Counted from the stretch's first letter, positions 8,167 through 17,783 are shown. The stretch is 37,402 nt of DNA from Bacteroidota bacterium (GCA_023396415.1 JAEWWJ010000066.1:1-37402), one strand, 5' to 3'. A program made the numbers and translations. The notes: generated by a model not told the origin, from the letters alone.

Positions 8167-8796
8167 CTATTTGTCCTTCTTTTTAAAGGTCAACTTCGAT
8201 TCGGTGCCATTGAACAGTCGCTTGATATTTTTCCGATGGGTGAAAGGCAGAAAGAGCGCTACCAAAACGGCCAAAATGTCGTAAGCCCAGTGCGGTGAAG
8301 GAAAAGCGAAAAAAACCAAAAATGGAAATGTTACGCCTGCTGTAATACTTGCCAATGAGACATAACGCGACAGCGTTAAAACGGTTGCAAAAATTGCAAC
8401 AGCAATCCAAGCTGCGATGGGAAAAAGCGCTAAGCCCACGCCGAGTAGGGTTGCTACACCTTTCCCGCCTTTGAAACCGGCAAATAAAGGAAGGGTATGC
8501 CCGACAACGGCTGCTGTTGCAGCACCGATTTTGAGCGATGGCGAAACAGTTTCGCTACCAAAAAAACCAACAATAAACGGAACAGCAGCAACGGCAATCG
8601 AACCTTTGATCACATCAACCAACAAAACCGGAATACCGGCTTTAAGTCCTAAAACGCGTATGGTGTTGGTGGCACCCGCGTTTCCCGAACCCTCGTTGCG
8701 CACGTCAACCCCATAAAACCATTTGCCCACCCAAACTGCTGTGGGAATAGAGCCCATTAAATAGGCAAAAACGATAGAAGCAATTGTTCCCATCAT
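8167..8796 (-). CDS. plsY: Acyl-phosphate:glycerol-3-phosphate acyltransferase
   Basis: The 209-residue inner membrane protein makes lysophosphatidic acid by moving an acyl group from acyl phosphate to glycerol 3-phosphate, the first acylation in phospholipid synthesis. The three PlsY motifs are visible: SGNAGATN (about residues 37-44), GHTLPLFAGFKGGKGVA (about 98-114) and HRKNIKRLFNGTE near the C-terminus. Five or so hydrophobic segments span the membrane. The start follows the stop of the large exported protein by only 9 bases, so it is the last gene of the long minus-strand operon. Confidence 0.96.
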   Translation of the reverse strand: MMGTIASIVFAYLMGSIPTAVWVGKWFYGVDVRNEGSGNAGATNTIRVLGLKAGIPVLLVDVIKGSIAVAAVPFIVGFFGSETVSPSLKIGAATAAVVGHTLPLFAGFKGGKGVATLLGVGLALFPIAAWIAVAIFATVLTLSRYVSLASITAGVTFPFLVFFAFPSPHWAYDILAVLVALFLPFTHRKNIKRLFNGTESKLTFKKKDK

Positions 8797-8805
8797 ACAT
8801 ATATT

Positions 8806-11800
8806 TTAAAATTCGAGATTTTGCATTTTTCTTAAAAAATCAACCATCTTTCTACGGGTCGAGATCGTGAACTCATACCTGCCGCCGGTCTTCGGATCGT
8901 TGATGACTCTTTTTTCGGGTTTAATCTTCATCAATTCGGTGTTGAACACATCGCTTGATGATAAACTTTGCATCACTCCGCTCTTATAATTGAAGAAGTA
9001 CCATTGTTTAGTGCTGAGCATCAGATAGATGGAGAAGGCATCGCCCGATCTGGTTTTTTCAATTTCGATAAAACCGTTCACCATTTTGTTCACTTGCACT
9101 TTTCCAACATTGGCAAGATGAAGCGCTCCTGTAGAAACAAAAGACCGTGTTTGAGGATTCCATTTCAAATCTAATTTACTAAATACCAATGTTTTATTCA
9201 TCGGATCAGGCACTTTTCTAGGAGCACCATATAGGGCGACTTCACTTGACAGTCGGTCAAAATCACTGGTATTCATTTTAGTTTTTGCAGCAGCAAGGTA
9301 ATAATCCTCCAAGCTGGCGCCTGCTTGAAAACCTGCGCTATTTAGGCTATCGGCCATAATGGAAAGCAGCTTGTCGTCGAAAGCGAAATTTATTGAAGCG
9401 AAAAGATTGAGATAAAGCGAATCAGGGATCATTTTATAGGTATAAGAACCTGTAGTTTCGAGCGAAATATTGGTAAGGCGCAAATCGAGGTTCATGTCCG
9501 ATTTTCCTTTTACTATGCAATGATCCGTGTCGAGGGCAAGAAAAGTAGAGTTATTTTTGCCCGGAACTGCCTCTACACGGTAGCTCATTGTTGCCGGATC
9601 GTACCAAAGAAGCCCTGCTGCATCGGCCAAAACCTTATCGGATGATGCCCGAGGATTTTGTAAAAAAGCACCATAATAACTATCTGTTACAGAAGCATAG
9701 TAAAAGCCATTGCGAATCGGCAAGCCATTGATGTCTTTGTTTTCCGTCCTCACCGGAAGTTGCACATTCATTGGATCAACAACTGTATCAAAGGCAATAT
9801 ACGGAAAAGCATCATCCGAACAGTTGTGTTTCAACTGATAACCACCCTCAAACCAAAGCCATTTGCGGCGGGCATCGAGCTTGGCCTTACCCACAAATCC
9901 AAACCAAGGGTTTAAGTCAAACTTTTGATCGGCCGTTATTTCACTCATGGCCATAGTAATACCGGAAGGATCGGATGCTATATTGTTGAATAATAATTCT
10001 TTACGTTCACCACGCATATTCACATAAGCATATGTAGCTGAGGCAGTAAATGCTTTTCGGCTGAAAATATTTACACGCGCATCAGTAAAGAGGTGATACA
10101 TGGTGCTGGTGTCGGCAATGATGGAGGCACTTTCAATCGGTTTTAGTTCGGCATCTTTGCCAATGGCCACAATGCTGTCGGAGGGAAAAATAGCGGCATC
10201 GCCTACTCTAATGATTTTCACGTCTTTGGCAAGAATAAGATAATCTTTGAGATCGTAGTTGGCACGTAGGCAGAAAAACGTCAAGGAATCCTGTTCGGGA
10301 AGGACGGATCTGAACTCAGAGCCTTTTAAGTTCAATCCAATCAAGTCTTTAAACGAAAGCTCAGAAAAGTCATACAAACGGTCAATTCGATTGTTGTTGA
10401 GAGCAATGGTCTGCTTATCCATGCTCCAGTCGGCCTCGTCGAGGGTACACACAAACTGGTTGAAAGGAAACGAAAGCCGGCTGTTTTGATTGATGTATTT
10501 AAAGGTGGCTGATCGTTTTTCAAAGTCAATATTGGTAAGGTAATCGTTGGCCAGGAAGGCTTCTTTTTCAGAGTTATCGGCCAGAAGTTTAAAGTCGGCG
10601 GTATCGGCCTTGAGTGATCGGCTTTTAAAATCAAAAAAATGCGATATAATCACAGCTTGATCAAAGGCTATTTTACCATCAGCTGCTGCACCTCCTGGCG
10701 CAATTTTCATTTTGCCTTTGAATCCGGCTTCGCCGAAAAGTTGTAGAGGCAAAGTATCGGTTTGCACAAATAAATTGTTGTTTTCAACCTGCCAATCGAG
10801 TTCCAAAACAGTTCCTTTTCCTTGAGGAAACTCAACTTGAGTGCGTCTTTCGCGCATTTCGAACGCATCGGTTCGAGCAGTTACCTGAAGGGGAGAAAAG
10901 TTAAATGATTTTGAATAAACGGTTGAAGTGATATAGTCGAGGCGACCTAAACCACCAAAACCCTTGTTGGATAGGCTAACGGTGTTGTAGAAATGGGCCA
11001 AACCGCCAAACATCTGATAGCCTTCTTTGGGAACACTGTGCTCAAAACCTAGAGAGTAGTCTTTCATTACAGTGAGCGGCTCACGAAAAACAGGGAAAAT
11101 CCCTGCAGAGGTAAGGTAGCCGTCGAAGCGCAAATTGTCTGTTGAAAAATTATCTAAACTATCAATTTCAAATGCCTCAACCACGTAGAAAAACTTGTCG
11201 CGTTTGAGCTGTCCATCTTGAATAAAGTTTTTATCGAAATAGACGTAACTCTCATTTTTGCTACTAAAAATGGGAAAGCGCGGAAGATTTTTCATTCCCG
11301 ATTTGTTAAAAGGCTCGTCAATGTATAAAGTTCCAATAAGGTCGGCCAGTACATTTCGCACCCGAATGAATTTCTTATCTTTGGCATCGTGACTTTGCTC
11401 TCGAAGTGGAACAGCAAATGAAAGCGAGTCCACATCGGACAAATTAAGTTTGAAGGCGGCATAATCAAAGTGGGCCGTTCGGGCAAAAAAATCGAAAAGC
11501 CCTGCCTTCACCAAGCCAGAAAAGACAAAATCGCGATTTTTTTTCAAAACGATTTGATTGCTATCAGGAAAAAGCTGCACTCCTTGGTTCTCACTCAATA
11601 CCACTTCTTTTATACCACTCATTTTGAGGTCGTTGCCGGTGATATCTAGCACCATATTGGGTATTTTCGAAGAGGTAACAGAGTTGAACCGAATAACGTC
11701 AAAATCTTTTTTCTCGGCACGGGCTGCCATCACTGCATCGAATCGTTCGTCGAGGTAGGCCTTTTCCTGTTCACTGTCGTAGATAAGGTAGCCCAACGAG

Positions 11801-13329
11801 GCCAATCGCAGCAAAATGGCTGCCACCTGTTCCGGTGGTTTTTTGAGGTATTCCGAAAGAAAGAGCAGTTGAACCTCCTTATCAATCCCCATGCTTTCCT
11901 TAAATCTCAACAAGGCAGCCAATGGATTTTCAGCATCCATACCTTGTAGTTTTCGGTATTCATCCATCGAAAAAAAATCGAGTGACTCAGCTGAAACAAC
12001 ACTTGAATTCTGCAATCCATCCGCTTGTTTAAAAATAATTTCATCACTATCCAACTGCCAATAAGCTGCTTCGGCGAACATGTTGAGCTTATGGAAAGTG
12101 TTGATGAATGGGCCGCCATCGGGGATGCTGATGTTAGGGCGCAGCATGGTCAGTTGGCGCTTGAGGTGATCATACTTGAACCACAAACCCGGATGAAAAA
12201 TCGAATCGTTGTCGAGGTAGATTTTCATGCTTCCCCGTTCGGTTTGGATGCGGTCGGAAGTAATAAGAAAACTATTGGATAAAAGCCTAACAATGGCTTT
12301 TTTGTTTTTCATGAATGTAACCTCGGCGCGTCGGCCTTGGTCGCTTTTGCCAATAAAATCAGCTCCTTCGAGATTGATTCCTCCACGATAGCGCACATCA
12401 GGAAACAGATTATTCAATTCATAATCAGATAAATAAGAACTAAATCGCGGATAGCTTGTCTTGATTCCCGGCGGGCTGTTGAACACTTGGTCTTCAAACC
12501 GCCCCAACACCGGTGTTTGAAAATAAGCCGGATGCCGCAGCACAACAGTGTCGGCCATGATTCCACTGCTCGTAAGATCGGCAAAATAGGATGAGAAAGT
12601 TACCTTTACGTCTTGCCCTTTCTGACCAAATCGCCACCAAAAAAGTTCGCCACCTTTTCCTTGCCATTCATTGGTAGAAAAAAACAAAATCCCTTCGGTT
12701 TGATGAATGACGAGGCTGTCTTTTTTTGTTGCCGCAACCAAATTTCCTTGCGCCGGCATCAAAAGCTTGCCCTCGCTGTATGTAAAATTCCAGTTTGCAT
12801 TTCTTAAATACCAAGTGATCGTTCCTCTTTTGCCCACAACGCGCTCTTGCATCCAGTCGTTGGAAGCGGTTAAAAGGGCTTCAAAATCATTTAAACGTTT
12901 GGCTTCAATAAGAAAATCGGCATAGGTCAACCAAGAGGAAATATTTTCTGATGATTTTTCGCCGGCTTGCAAAAAAACCAGAAACTGCAACAAAGTAAAA
13001 TAGTTGCCATGGCTTTTCAGTTTGGAGCCAATCATTGTCTGTGCAATGGAAGACATTGATATGCGGTTTGTTGCAGTCAGTTTACTATTGTAAACAGCAC
13101 GAAAATCACGGATTAGTAGCTCGGCCTTTTTTTTATCGTCACTGTTGCTAAGCCGATTGAAATAAGCCTCCGTCTCTGATAAAAATTCATCTGGATTGCC
13201 CGAAAAAACAGTCGAGTTTTGAGCCTGTGATAGGGAAATGGTAAAGATAAAAAGGATAAGAAACCAAAAAAAATTGCTGAACAGCAATTGAAAAATGGAC
13301 AAGCGCAAGCCGGGCTTGCTGTTGTCCAT
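8806..13329 (-). CDS. Very large exported protein of unknown function
   Basis: I do not recognise this protein. The open frame reaches back to 13407, but the methionine at 13329 is preferred. It gives a normal signal peptide (hydrophobic stretch at about residues 16-31, cleavage near SLSQA-Q) and removes the overlap with prmA. The mature protein is about 1,470 residues. The first 200 or so residues look helical (ETEAYFNRL, ELLIRDFRAVYN). The rest is mainly predicted beta strand, with many short repeats of charged/aromatic strands such as VRLLSNSFLITSDRI and a helical insert near residue 480 (LLFLSEYLKKPPEQVAAILLRLASLGYLI). No catalytic motif, lipobox, beta-barrel terminus or T9SS sorting domain is seen. 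It lies between prmA and plsY in a housekeeping operon, which suggests an envelope role rather than an accessory one. Confidence 0.8.
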   Translation of the reverse strand: MDNSKPGLRLSIFQLLFSNFFWFLILFIFTISLSQAQNSTVFSGNPDEFLSETEAYFNRLSNSDDKKKAELLIRDFRAVYNSKLTATNRISMSSIAQTMIGSKLKSHGNYFTLLQFLVFLQAGEKSSENISSWLTYADFLIEAKRLNDFEALLTASNDWMQERVVGKRGTITWYLRNANWNFTYSEGKLLMPAQGNLVAATKKDSLVIHQTEGILFFSTNEWQGKGGELFWWRFGQKGQDVKVTFSSYFADLTSSGIMADTVVLRHPAYFQTPVLGRFEDQVFNSPPGIKTSYPRFSSYLSDYELNNLFPDVRYRGGINLEGADFIGKSDQGRRAEVTFMKNKKAIVRLLSNSFLITSDRIQTERGSMKIYLDNDSIFHPGLWFKYDHLKRQLTMLRPNISIPDGGPFINTFHKLNMFAEAAYWQLDSDEIIFKQADGLQNSSVVSAESLDFFSMDEYRKLQGMDAENPLAALLRFKESMGIDKEVQLLFLSEYLKKPPEQVAAILLRLASLGYLIYDSEQEKAYLDERFDAVMAARAEKKDFDVIRFNSVTSSKIPNMVLDITGNDLKMSGIKEVVLSENQGVQLFPDSNQIVLKKNRDFVFSGLVKAGLFDFFARTAHFDYAAFKLNLSDVDSLSFAVPLREQSHDAKDKKFIRVRNVLADLIGTLYIDEPFNKSGMKNLPRFPIFSSKNESYVYFDKNFIQDGQLKRDKFFYVVEAFEIDSLDNFSTDNLRFDGYLTSAGIFPVFREPLTVMKDYSLGFEHSVPKEGYQMFGGLAHFYNTVSLSNKGFGGLGRLDYITSTVYSKSFNFSPLQVTARTDAFEMRERRTQVEFPQGKGTVLELDWQVENNNLFVQTDTLPLQLFGEAGFKGKMKIAPGGAAADGKIAFDQAVIISHFFDFKSRSLKADTADFKLLADNSEKEAFLANDYLTNIDFEKRSATFKYINQNSRLSFPFNQFVCTLDEADWSMDKQTIALNNNRIDRLYDFSELSFKDLIGLNLKGSEFRSVLPEQDSLTFFCLRANYDLKDYLILAKDVKIIRVGDAAIFPSDSIVAIGKDAELKPIESASIIADTSTMYHLFTDARVNIFSRKAFTASATYAYVNMRGERKELLFNNIASDPSGITMAMSEITADQKFDLNPWFGFVGKAKLDARRKWLWFEGGYQLKHNCSDDAFPYIAFDTVVDPMNVQLPVRTENKDINGLPIRNGFYYASVTDSYYGAFLQNPRASSDKVLADAAGLLWYDPATMSYRVEAVPGKNNSTFLALDTDHCIVKGKSDMNLDLRLTNISLETTGSYTYKMIPDSLYLNLFASINFAFDDKLLSIMADSLNSAGFQAGASLEDYYLAAAKTKMNTSDFDRLSSEVALYGAPRKVPDPMNKTLVFSKLDLKWNPQTRSFVSTGALHLANVGKVQVNKMVNGFIEIEKTRSGDAFSIYLMLSTKQWYFFNYKSGVMQSLSSSDVFNTELMKIKPEKRVINDPKTGGRYEFTISTRRKMVDFLRKMQNLEF

Positions 13330-13379
13330 TGACTCCGATTTTAGTCTAAGACCTTCAACTGACTGATCAGCTGATGCAA

Positions 13380-14210
13380 TCAGGTTGAAAACACTGCTGC
13401 TACCCATTGGTTGGAGCTCGTATGTTTTTGGTATTTCAGACCCAGAGCTTCCGCTTTTTGTTGGATCAGCGGAAGGTCGCTCTCATAAAAACCACTCATC
13501 AGCAACAGGCCCTTTTCATTCATTGCTTCGCGGTAGATATGCATGTCGTTGAGTAAGATATTTCGGTTGATGTTGGCAATTATTATGTCGAATGAAGTGC
13601 CTTTAATTGCTTCAGCATCTCCCATAACTACATGGATATGAGATGTTTTATTGAGTACCACATTGTCGATGGCGTTGTTGTATGCCCATTCATCATTGTC
13701 AACAGCCCACACAGGATTAGCTCCTTTTTGGGCGGCCAAAATAGCTAAGACGGCAGTCCCCGAACCCATATCAAGCGTTTTTTTGTTTTCCACCTCCATA
13801 TCGAGCAAAAGGGCAATCATTTGGGCCGTGGTTTCGTGATGTGCTGTACCAAATGACATGCGGGGTTCAATCAACAAGTCAAAAGCGAATGCAGGGTCAG
13901 GGTCGTGAAAAGGTGCCCTGATCCTGCATCTGTGATCTATGATTACCGGCTGGTAGTTGGACTCCCACAGTGCGTTCCAGTTTTTTTCAGGAAGGAGTTC
14001 AGATGAAATCAAACTTACTTCTTGAAAGTAAGATTCGTTCAAGACATCATTTAACTCCTTCATATTAAGAAGATGAGCTTCAATGTATGCTTTCAAAATC
14101 AATTCTTCTTGCAAGAAACTATCGCAACCTAATTCTTCGAGGCGTGCCGATAAGATTTCGATAAGCTCCTCATCAGCAGAAACAGAAAAGGAGAGTTCAA
14201 GATAAGCCAT
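13380..14210 (-). CDS. prmA: Ribosomal protein L11 methyltransferase
   Basis: The 276-residue cytoplasmic enzyme trimethylates ribosomal protein L11 using S-adenosylmethionine. An N-terminal substrate-recognition region (about residues 1-90) precedes a class I Rossmann methyltransferase fold. The SAM-binding loop is DMGSGTAVLAI (about 146-156), the acidic end of beta-2 is AVDND, and the motif IV region is IIANINRNILL. The length is slightly short for the family, as is usual in Bacteroidota. It starts 2 bases after tpiA and is read in the same transcript. Confidence 0.94.
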   Translation of the reverse strand: MAYLELSFSVSADEELIEILSARLEELGCDSFLQEELILKAYIEAHLLNMKELNDVLNESYFQEVSLISSELLPEKNWNALWESNYQPVIIDHRCRIRAPFHDPDPAFAFDLLIEPRMSFGTAHHETTAQMIALLLDMEVENKKTLDMGSGTAVLAILAAQKGANPVWAVDNDEWAYNNAIDNVVLNKTSHIHVVMGDAEAIKGTSFDIIIANINRNILLNDMHIYREAMNEKGLLLMSGFYESDLPLIQQKAEALGLKYQKHTSSNQWVAAVFST

Positions 14211-14212
14211 TG

Positions 14213-14968
14213 TTATGCCAATTTACATATTTGAACAAATTCCTCAGCTTTGAGGGATGCACCACCAACTAAAGCACCATCGACACCGGGTTGTGCAAAA
14301 AGATCGGCGGCGTTAAGTGCAGTGCAACTTCCACCGTATAAAATGTAGGTTTCGTTGGCAACATTTTTATCATAACGTTCGGCAATTAATGTACGGATAT
14401 AGGCATGCATTTCAGCGGCTTGAGCAGGAGTGGCAGTCATGCCTGTGCCAATGGCCCAAACAGGTTCGTAGGCAATCACAACTTTCAAAAACTCATCGGT
14501 ATCAAGGTGAAACAATCCATGACGCACTTGGCGACGAACGACCTCAAAATGCTTTTCAGCTTGTCTTTCAGGCAATGATTCGCCAACGCAAAAGATAGGA
14601 ACAATTTCATGGGCCAAGGCTTGATTCACTTTAGCAGTAAGCATCTTATCGTCTTCGTTAAAGTACTTGCGGCGTTCGCTATGGCCAATGATACAATGAG
14701 TTACATCCATGCTATCAAGCATAGAAGCTGAAACTTCGCCGGTATATGCACCTGCCTCGAAAGGACTAATATTTTGTGCACCTACATTAAAGTAACCCTC
14801 TTGAGAATAATCAGTAGTCATTTCCAAATATGGAAAAGATGGACAAACAACCACATCAGCTTGCACTTTGGCATTCTCAAGAAGGTTGTTGAGCTCTTCG
14901 ATCAATTCCTCAGCCTCCTCGAAGCCGAGATTCATTTTCCAGTTTCCTGCTACAATTTTGTTACGCAT
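14213..14968 (-). CDS. tpiA: Triosephosphate isomerase
   Basis: The 251-residue TIM-barrel enzyme interconverts dihydroxyacetone phosphate and glyceraldehyde 3-phosphate in glycolysis and gluconeogenesis. The active-site lysine (GNWKMN, about residue 11), histidine (IIGHSERR, about 96) and glutamate (AYEPVWAIGTG, about 168) are all present, as is the phosphate loop YGGSC and the closing GALVGGASL. The length is standard. It is in the middle of the long minus-strand run, 30 bases after the permease gene. Confidence 0.98.
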   Translation of the reverse strand: MRNKIVAGNWKMNLGFEEAEELIEELNNLLENAKVQADVVVCPSFPYLEMTTDYSQEGYFNVGAQNISPFEAGAYTGEVSASMLDSMDVTHCIIGHSERRKYFNEDDKMLTAKVNQALAHEIVPIFCVGESLPERQAEKHFEVVRRQVRHGLFHLDTDEFLKVVIAYEPVWAIGTGMTATPAQAAEMHAYIRTLIAERYDKNVANETYILYGGSCTALNAADLFAQPGVDGALVGGASLKAEEFVQICKLA

Positions 14969-14998
14969 AACGTATGATTTTAATATGTTTATATTGAA

Positions 14999-16078
14999 TT
15001 AATTAAGTCGTATCCTGGGGTCTAAAATACCATAAACTATGTCAACAAATATATTAATTATTATCAACATAAAAGCAATCAATAAAACTGATCCCATCAA
15101 AACGGGAAGGTCAAATTTTTCGAGTGCATCTACAATAACAACACCAATGCCTTTCCAATCGAAGACATATTCAACAAAAACAGCTCCGGCCAGCAAAGAT
15201 GCAAACCATCCTGAGGCCGCTGTAACCACCGGATTAAGGGCATTGCGAAGGGCATGTTTCACCATCACTTGTTTTTTATTCAGGCCTTTGGCGTAGGCTG
15301 TTCTCACAAAATCTTGAGAGAGTACTTCCAACAAAGAAGTTCGAGTGAGCTCGGTTACAATTGCCAATGGCCTAATTCCCAGGGTAAAAGCCGGTAGTAT
15401 CAAATTTTTGAGATCGAGATAAGCGCCTTCTCCAAGATGATCAACGCTATACAGACTGCCAAACATACTCAACCCGGTATAGTCGGCCAGAAGAAAAGCA
15501 AATATCCATGCAAAGAGAATTGCGGCAAAAAACGATGGCAGCGACATCCCTAAAACGGTGATGACCACTACAAGCCGATTGAGCCAAGCACGGTTTGCCA
15601 TAGCCACCACTGCCCCAATCAGAATGCCAACTATCATTGCAAATAGGATTGAAACCACTGCCAACAAGAGTGTTTTTGGAAAAGCCTCAAGTAGAATATC
15701 CAATACCTTTCGTTTGCTATGCCAAGAACGTCGCAGAAAAGGTTTTTTTATAACGATTTGTTTATCAGCTATGGTAAGCAATGAAATGGCACTGCCATAC
15801 TTTTCTTCAGAAAAAAACCAAATTTTATTGGTATCGGTTGCGGAATGAATGGAAAGCGGCGAAAGATCGTTGAAATATAGAAAATACTGCTGGTAAAAAG
15901 GCAGGTCTAAACCCAAATCTTTTCTAATGTTTTGAATGGTTTCGGCATCGCTGCGCTGACCCGTCATCATGCGGGCCGGATCACCGGGAATCAAAGTAAA
16001 AAGCATAAAAACGATCGTAAGCACCCCGAAAAGGACCAATAATCCGTAGAAAAGACGCTTGATCACGAAAGATGCCAT
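14999..16078 (-). CDS. ABC transporter permease, DppB/OppB type
   Basis: The 359-residue inner membrane protein has the N-terminal segment of the oligopeptide/dipeptide permease family (FVIKRLFYGLLVLFGVLTIVF, then LIPGDPARMM) and about six membrane spans. The cytoplasmic EAA-type loop that docks on the ATPase is clear (YAKGLNKKQVMVKHALRNALNPVV, about residues 262-285), and the C-terminus is the usual DPRIRLN. An insert of about 60 residues between the first and second spans (about 65-125) is longer than in many relatives. No OppC, OppA or ATPase gene is nearby, so its partners are encoded elsewhere. It sits inside a housekeeping run, 6 bases after the DoxX-type gene. The substrate cannot be assigned. 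Confidence 0.88.
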   Translation of the reverse strand: MASFVIKRLFYGLLVLFGVLTIVFMLFTLIPGDPARMMTGQRSDAETIQNIRKDLGLDLPFYQQYFLYFNDLSPLSIHSATDTNKIWFFSEEKYGSAISLLTIADKQIVIKKPFLRRSWHSKRKVLDILLEAFPKTLLLAVVSILFAMIVGILIGAVVAMANRAWLNRLVVVITVLGMSLPSFFAAILFAWIFAFLLADYTGLSMFGSLYSVDHLGEGAYLDLKNLILPAFTLGIRPLAIVTELTRTSLLEVLSQDFVRTAYAKGLNKKQVMVKHALRNALNPVVTAASGWFASLLAGAVFVEYVFDWKGIGVVIVDALEKFDLPVLMGSVLLIAFMLIIINIFVDIVYGILDPRIRLN

Positions 16079-16084
16079 CAGTGC

Positions 16085-17209
16085 TTAGTTTTCGTCGTTT
16101 TGAATGATTTGCATTAGCTCTTTGAGTTCTTTTTCAGTTGGGAAATCGTTAAAATGCCATTTGGCCATTACGGTTCCACGGTGCAGCAACATCAAGCCCG
16201 GGTTGGACCTAATCATTGTTTTTAGCACTACGCCATCGGCATAAAATGCTTCAATTGACAGCTGATTTTGCTGCACAAAAGCCCTCAACTCTTCAGGCAA
16301 CCCGGCAGTTATCAACACTTGGTTAGACGGTATTATTTTCAAAACATCAGAGGATGTTTTTAACTTTTTTGATGCCTTTGGGCCAATTGCTGTAAGGTCG
16401 TGAGCCACAAAAACAAACATCATATCACTTTCCAAAATGTAGGAGGTAAAATCGTTACCTGCTTCATCCTCTGCTTTGAGGTTATGAATAATAGCTTGGC
16501 TCGAGGACTCGAACCTTTGGTCAACAAATTCCCATTCGCTCAGCCAAATCGAGTCGTTCCAAGGGTAATTGGGTGAAAGATATTCCTTAACCTCACCCGT
16601 GGAAGTGTTCTTGTACACTAAAAAAACATTGGTTTCGGCATTCATATCGCCTAACATATTGTTTCCAACTTTCCATGGGCGAAAATCAATCATCGGAAGA
16701 TGTCGGTAATTGTAGATGGAAAAAAACATGAATAACGCCGCAAAAAAGGATAAGATCACTGTTTGCATCCCTTTTTTTAAATTGCGATGAGGCATTTTTC
16801 GAGCTGAAAAAACAACCAAAGTAAATACCATCAGTAGCACATTTTTGTAAAATGTTTGCCAATTGGTCATTTTAATGGCATCGCCAAAACAGCCACAATC
16901 CGGTACAGGCGCATAAATCGCATCGTAAAAAGTGAGGGCCGTAAAAAAAGCCATCATCAACAGCAAAGCCCAAGCCGTAAGGCGAGGTTTGAGATGCAAA
17001 AGCAAAGCCACACCAATGGCAAACTCAACAGTGCAAAGAAAGATGGACAAACCTAACGACAGCTCGTTGGCCCAGGTTGCACCATAAGCAGCAAAATAAT
17101 CCTCTAATTTATAGGCAGTTCCCAGCGGATCAACACCTTTAACAAAACCGGAGAAAACAAAAACCAAACCGGTTAAAAGCCGACTAAAAATGACAATAAA
17201 ACGTTTCAT
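16085..17209 (-). CDS. BT_3928-type DoxX/MauE membrane protein with C-terminal thioredoxin-like domain
   Basis: The 374-residue protein has an N-terminal DoxX/MauE-like block of four membrane spans (about residues 5-130), including the VFSGFVKGVDPLGTAYK segment and a PDCGCFGD cysteine motif between spans. A fifth span (about 148-168) follows. The periplasmic C-terminal part (about 175-370) looks like a thioredoxin fold without a CxxC pair. Such proteins are widespread in Bacteroidota next to tpiA and DUF1599 genes, but their role is not established. MauE relatives act in disulfide chemistry. The gene starts 9 bases after the DUF1599 gene. Confidence 0.85.
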   Translation of the reverse strand: MKRFIVIFSRLLTGLVFVFSGFVKGVDPLGTAYKLEDYFAAYGATWANELSLGLSIFLCTVEFAIGVALLLHLKPRLTAWALLLMMAFFTALTFYDAIYAPVPDCGCFGDAIKMTNWQTFYKNVLLMVFTLVVFSARKMPHRNLKKGMQTVILSFFAALFMFFSIYNYRHLPMIDFRPWKVGNNMLGDMNAETNVFLVYKNTSTGEVKEYLSPNYPWNDSIWLSEWEFVDQRFESSSQAIIHNLKAEDEAGNDFTSYILESDMMFVFVAHDLTAIGPKASKKLKTSSDVLKIIPSNQVLITAGLPEELRAFVQQNQLSIEAFYADGVVLKTMIRSNPGLMLLHRGTVMAKWHFNDFPTEKELKELMQIIQNDEN

Positions 17210-17218
17210 TCAATGATT

Positions 17219-17764
17219 CTATTCATGGTTTAACAAGATGAGGGCAAAAATACCATAGTTGATGATGTCGAAAAAATTAGCATCAATTCCTTCGGAGATG
17301 ACCGTGCTTCCTTGATTATCTTCAATTTGTTTGATACGCAACAACTTCATCAATATGATATCAGTGAGCGAGCTGACCCTCATATTGCGCCATGCTTCAT
17401 CGTAATCGTGATTTTTTTTGTTCATCAGCTCAAAAGCCTCGTTGAGGACCTCCTCAAATAGCTTGGATGCCTCATCGGTAGATAGATCTGTTTTTTCCGA
17501 TACGCCTTTTCGCAGTTGGATAATGGCCATGACGGAATAATTAACAATGCCAATAAACTCATTTTCAACACCTTCATCAACCATTCTGACATTTTTTGTC
17601 TGAATGCTTCTGATGCGGTTGGCTTTGATATAAATTTGATCGGTAAGCGAGCTGACCCTTAAAATGCGCCAGGCCGTTCCATAATCTTTCATTTTAAGCT
17701 CGAAAATATTTTTACAAAGGGCGATCCTCTGTTGAAACTGAGCCTTAGTTGTGTTATTGGACAT
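17219..17764 (-). CDS. DUF1599 protein with internal duplication
   Basis: The 181-residue cytoplasmic protein consists of two homologous halves. The first (about residues 28-88) reads DYGTAWRILRVSSLTDQI and ends GIVNYSVMAIIQL. The second (about 115-178) reads DYDEAWRNMRVSSLTDII and ends DIINYGIFALILL. This is the DUF1599 domain, also called nucleotide modification associated domain 1 because some relatives are found with phage base-modification genes. Here it is a core gene, first in the long minus-strand run and divergent from folP. The biochemical role is unknown. Confidence 0.88.
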   Translation of the reverse strand: MSNNTTKAQFQQRIALCKNIFELKMKDYGTAWRILRVSSLTDQIYIKANRIRSIQTKNVRMVDEGVENEFIGIVNYSVMAIIQLRKGVSEKTDLSTDEASKLFEEVLNEAFELMNKKNHDYDEAWRNMRVSSLTDIILMKLLRIKQIEDNQGSTVISEGIDANFFDIINYGIFALILLNHE

Positions 17765-17783
17765 ATTGTGCTAAAATCTGTAC

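Noticed and set aside
9771..9956. Open frame of 61 codons on the plus strand within the large exported protein gene
   Set aside because: It is antisense to a well-supported coding frame and its product resembles no protein, as for many other short frames in this window.
13330..13407. Upstream start of the large exported protein at 13407
   Set aside because: It would overlap prmA by 28 bases and put 26 residues ahead of the signal peptide. The methionine at 13329 fits better.
16505..16515. ggactcgaacc, the reverse complement of a tRNA T-loop consensus
   Set aside because: It lies inside an intact membrane-protein gene and no acceptor stem or anticodon arm can be drawn around it.
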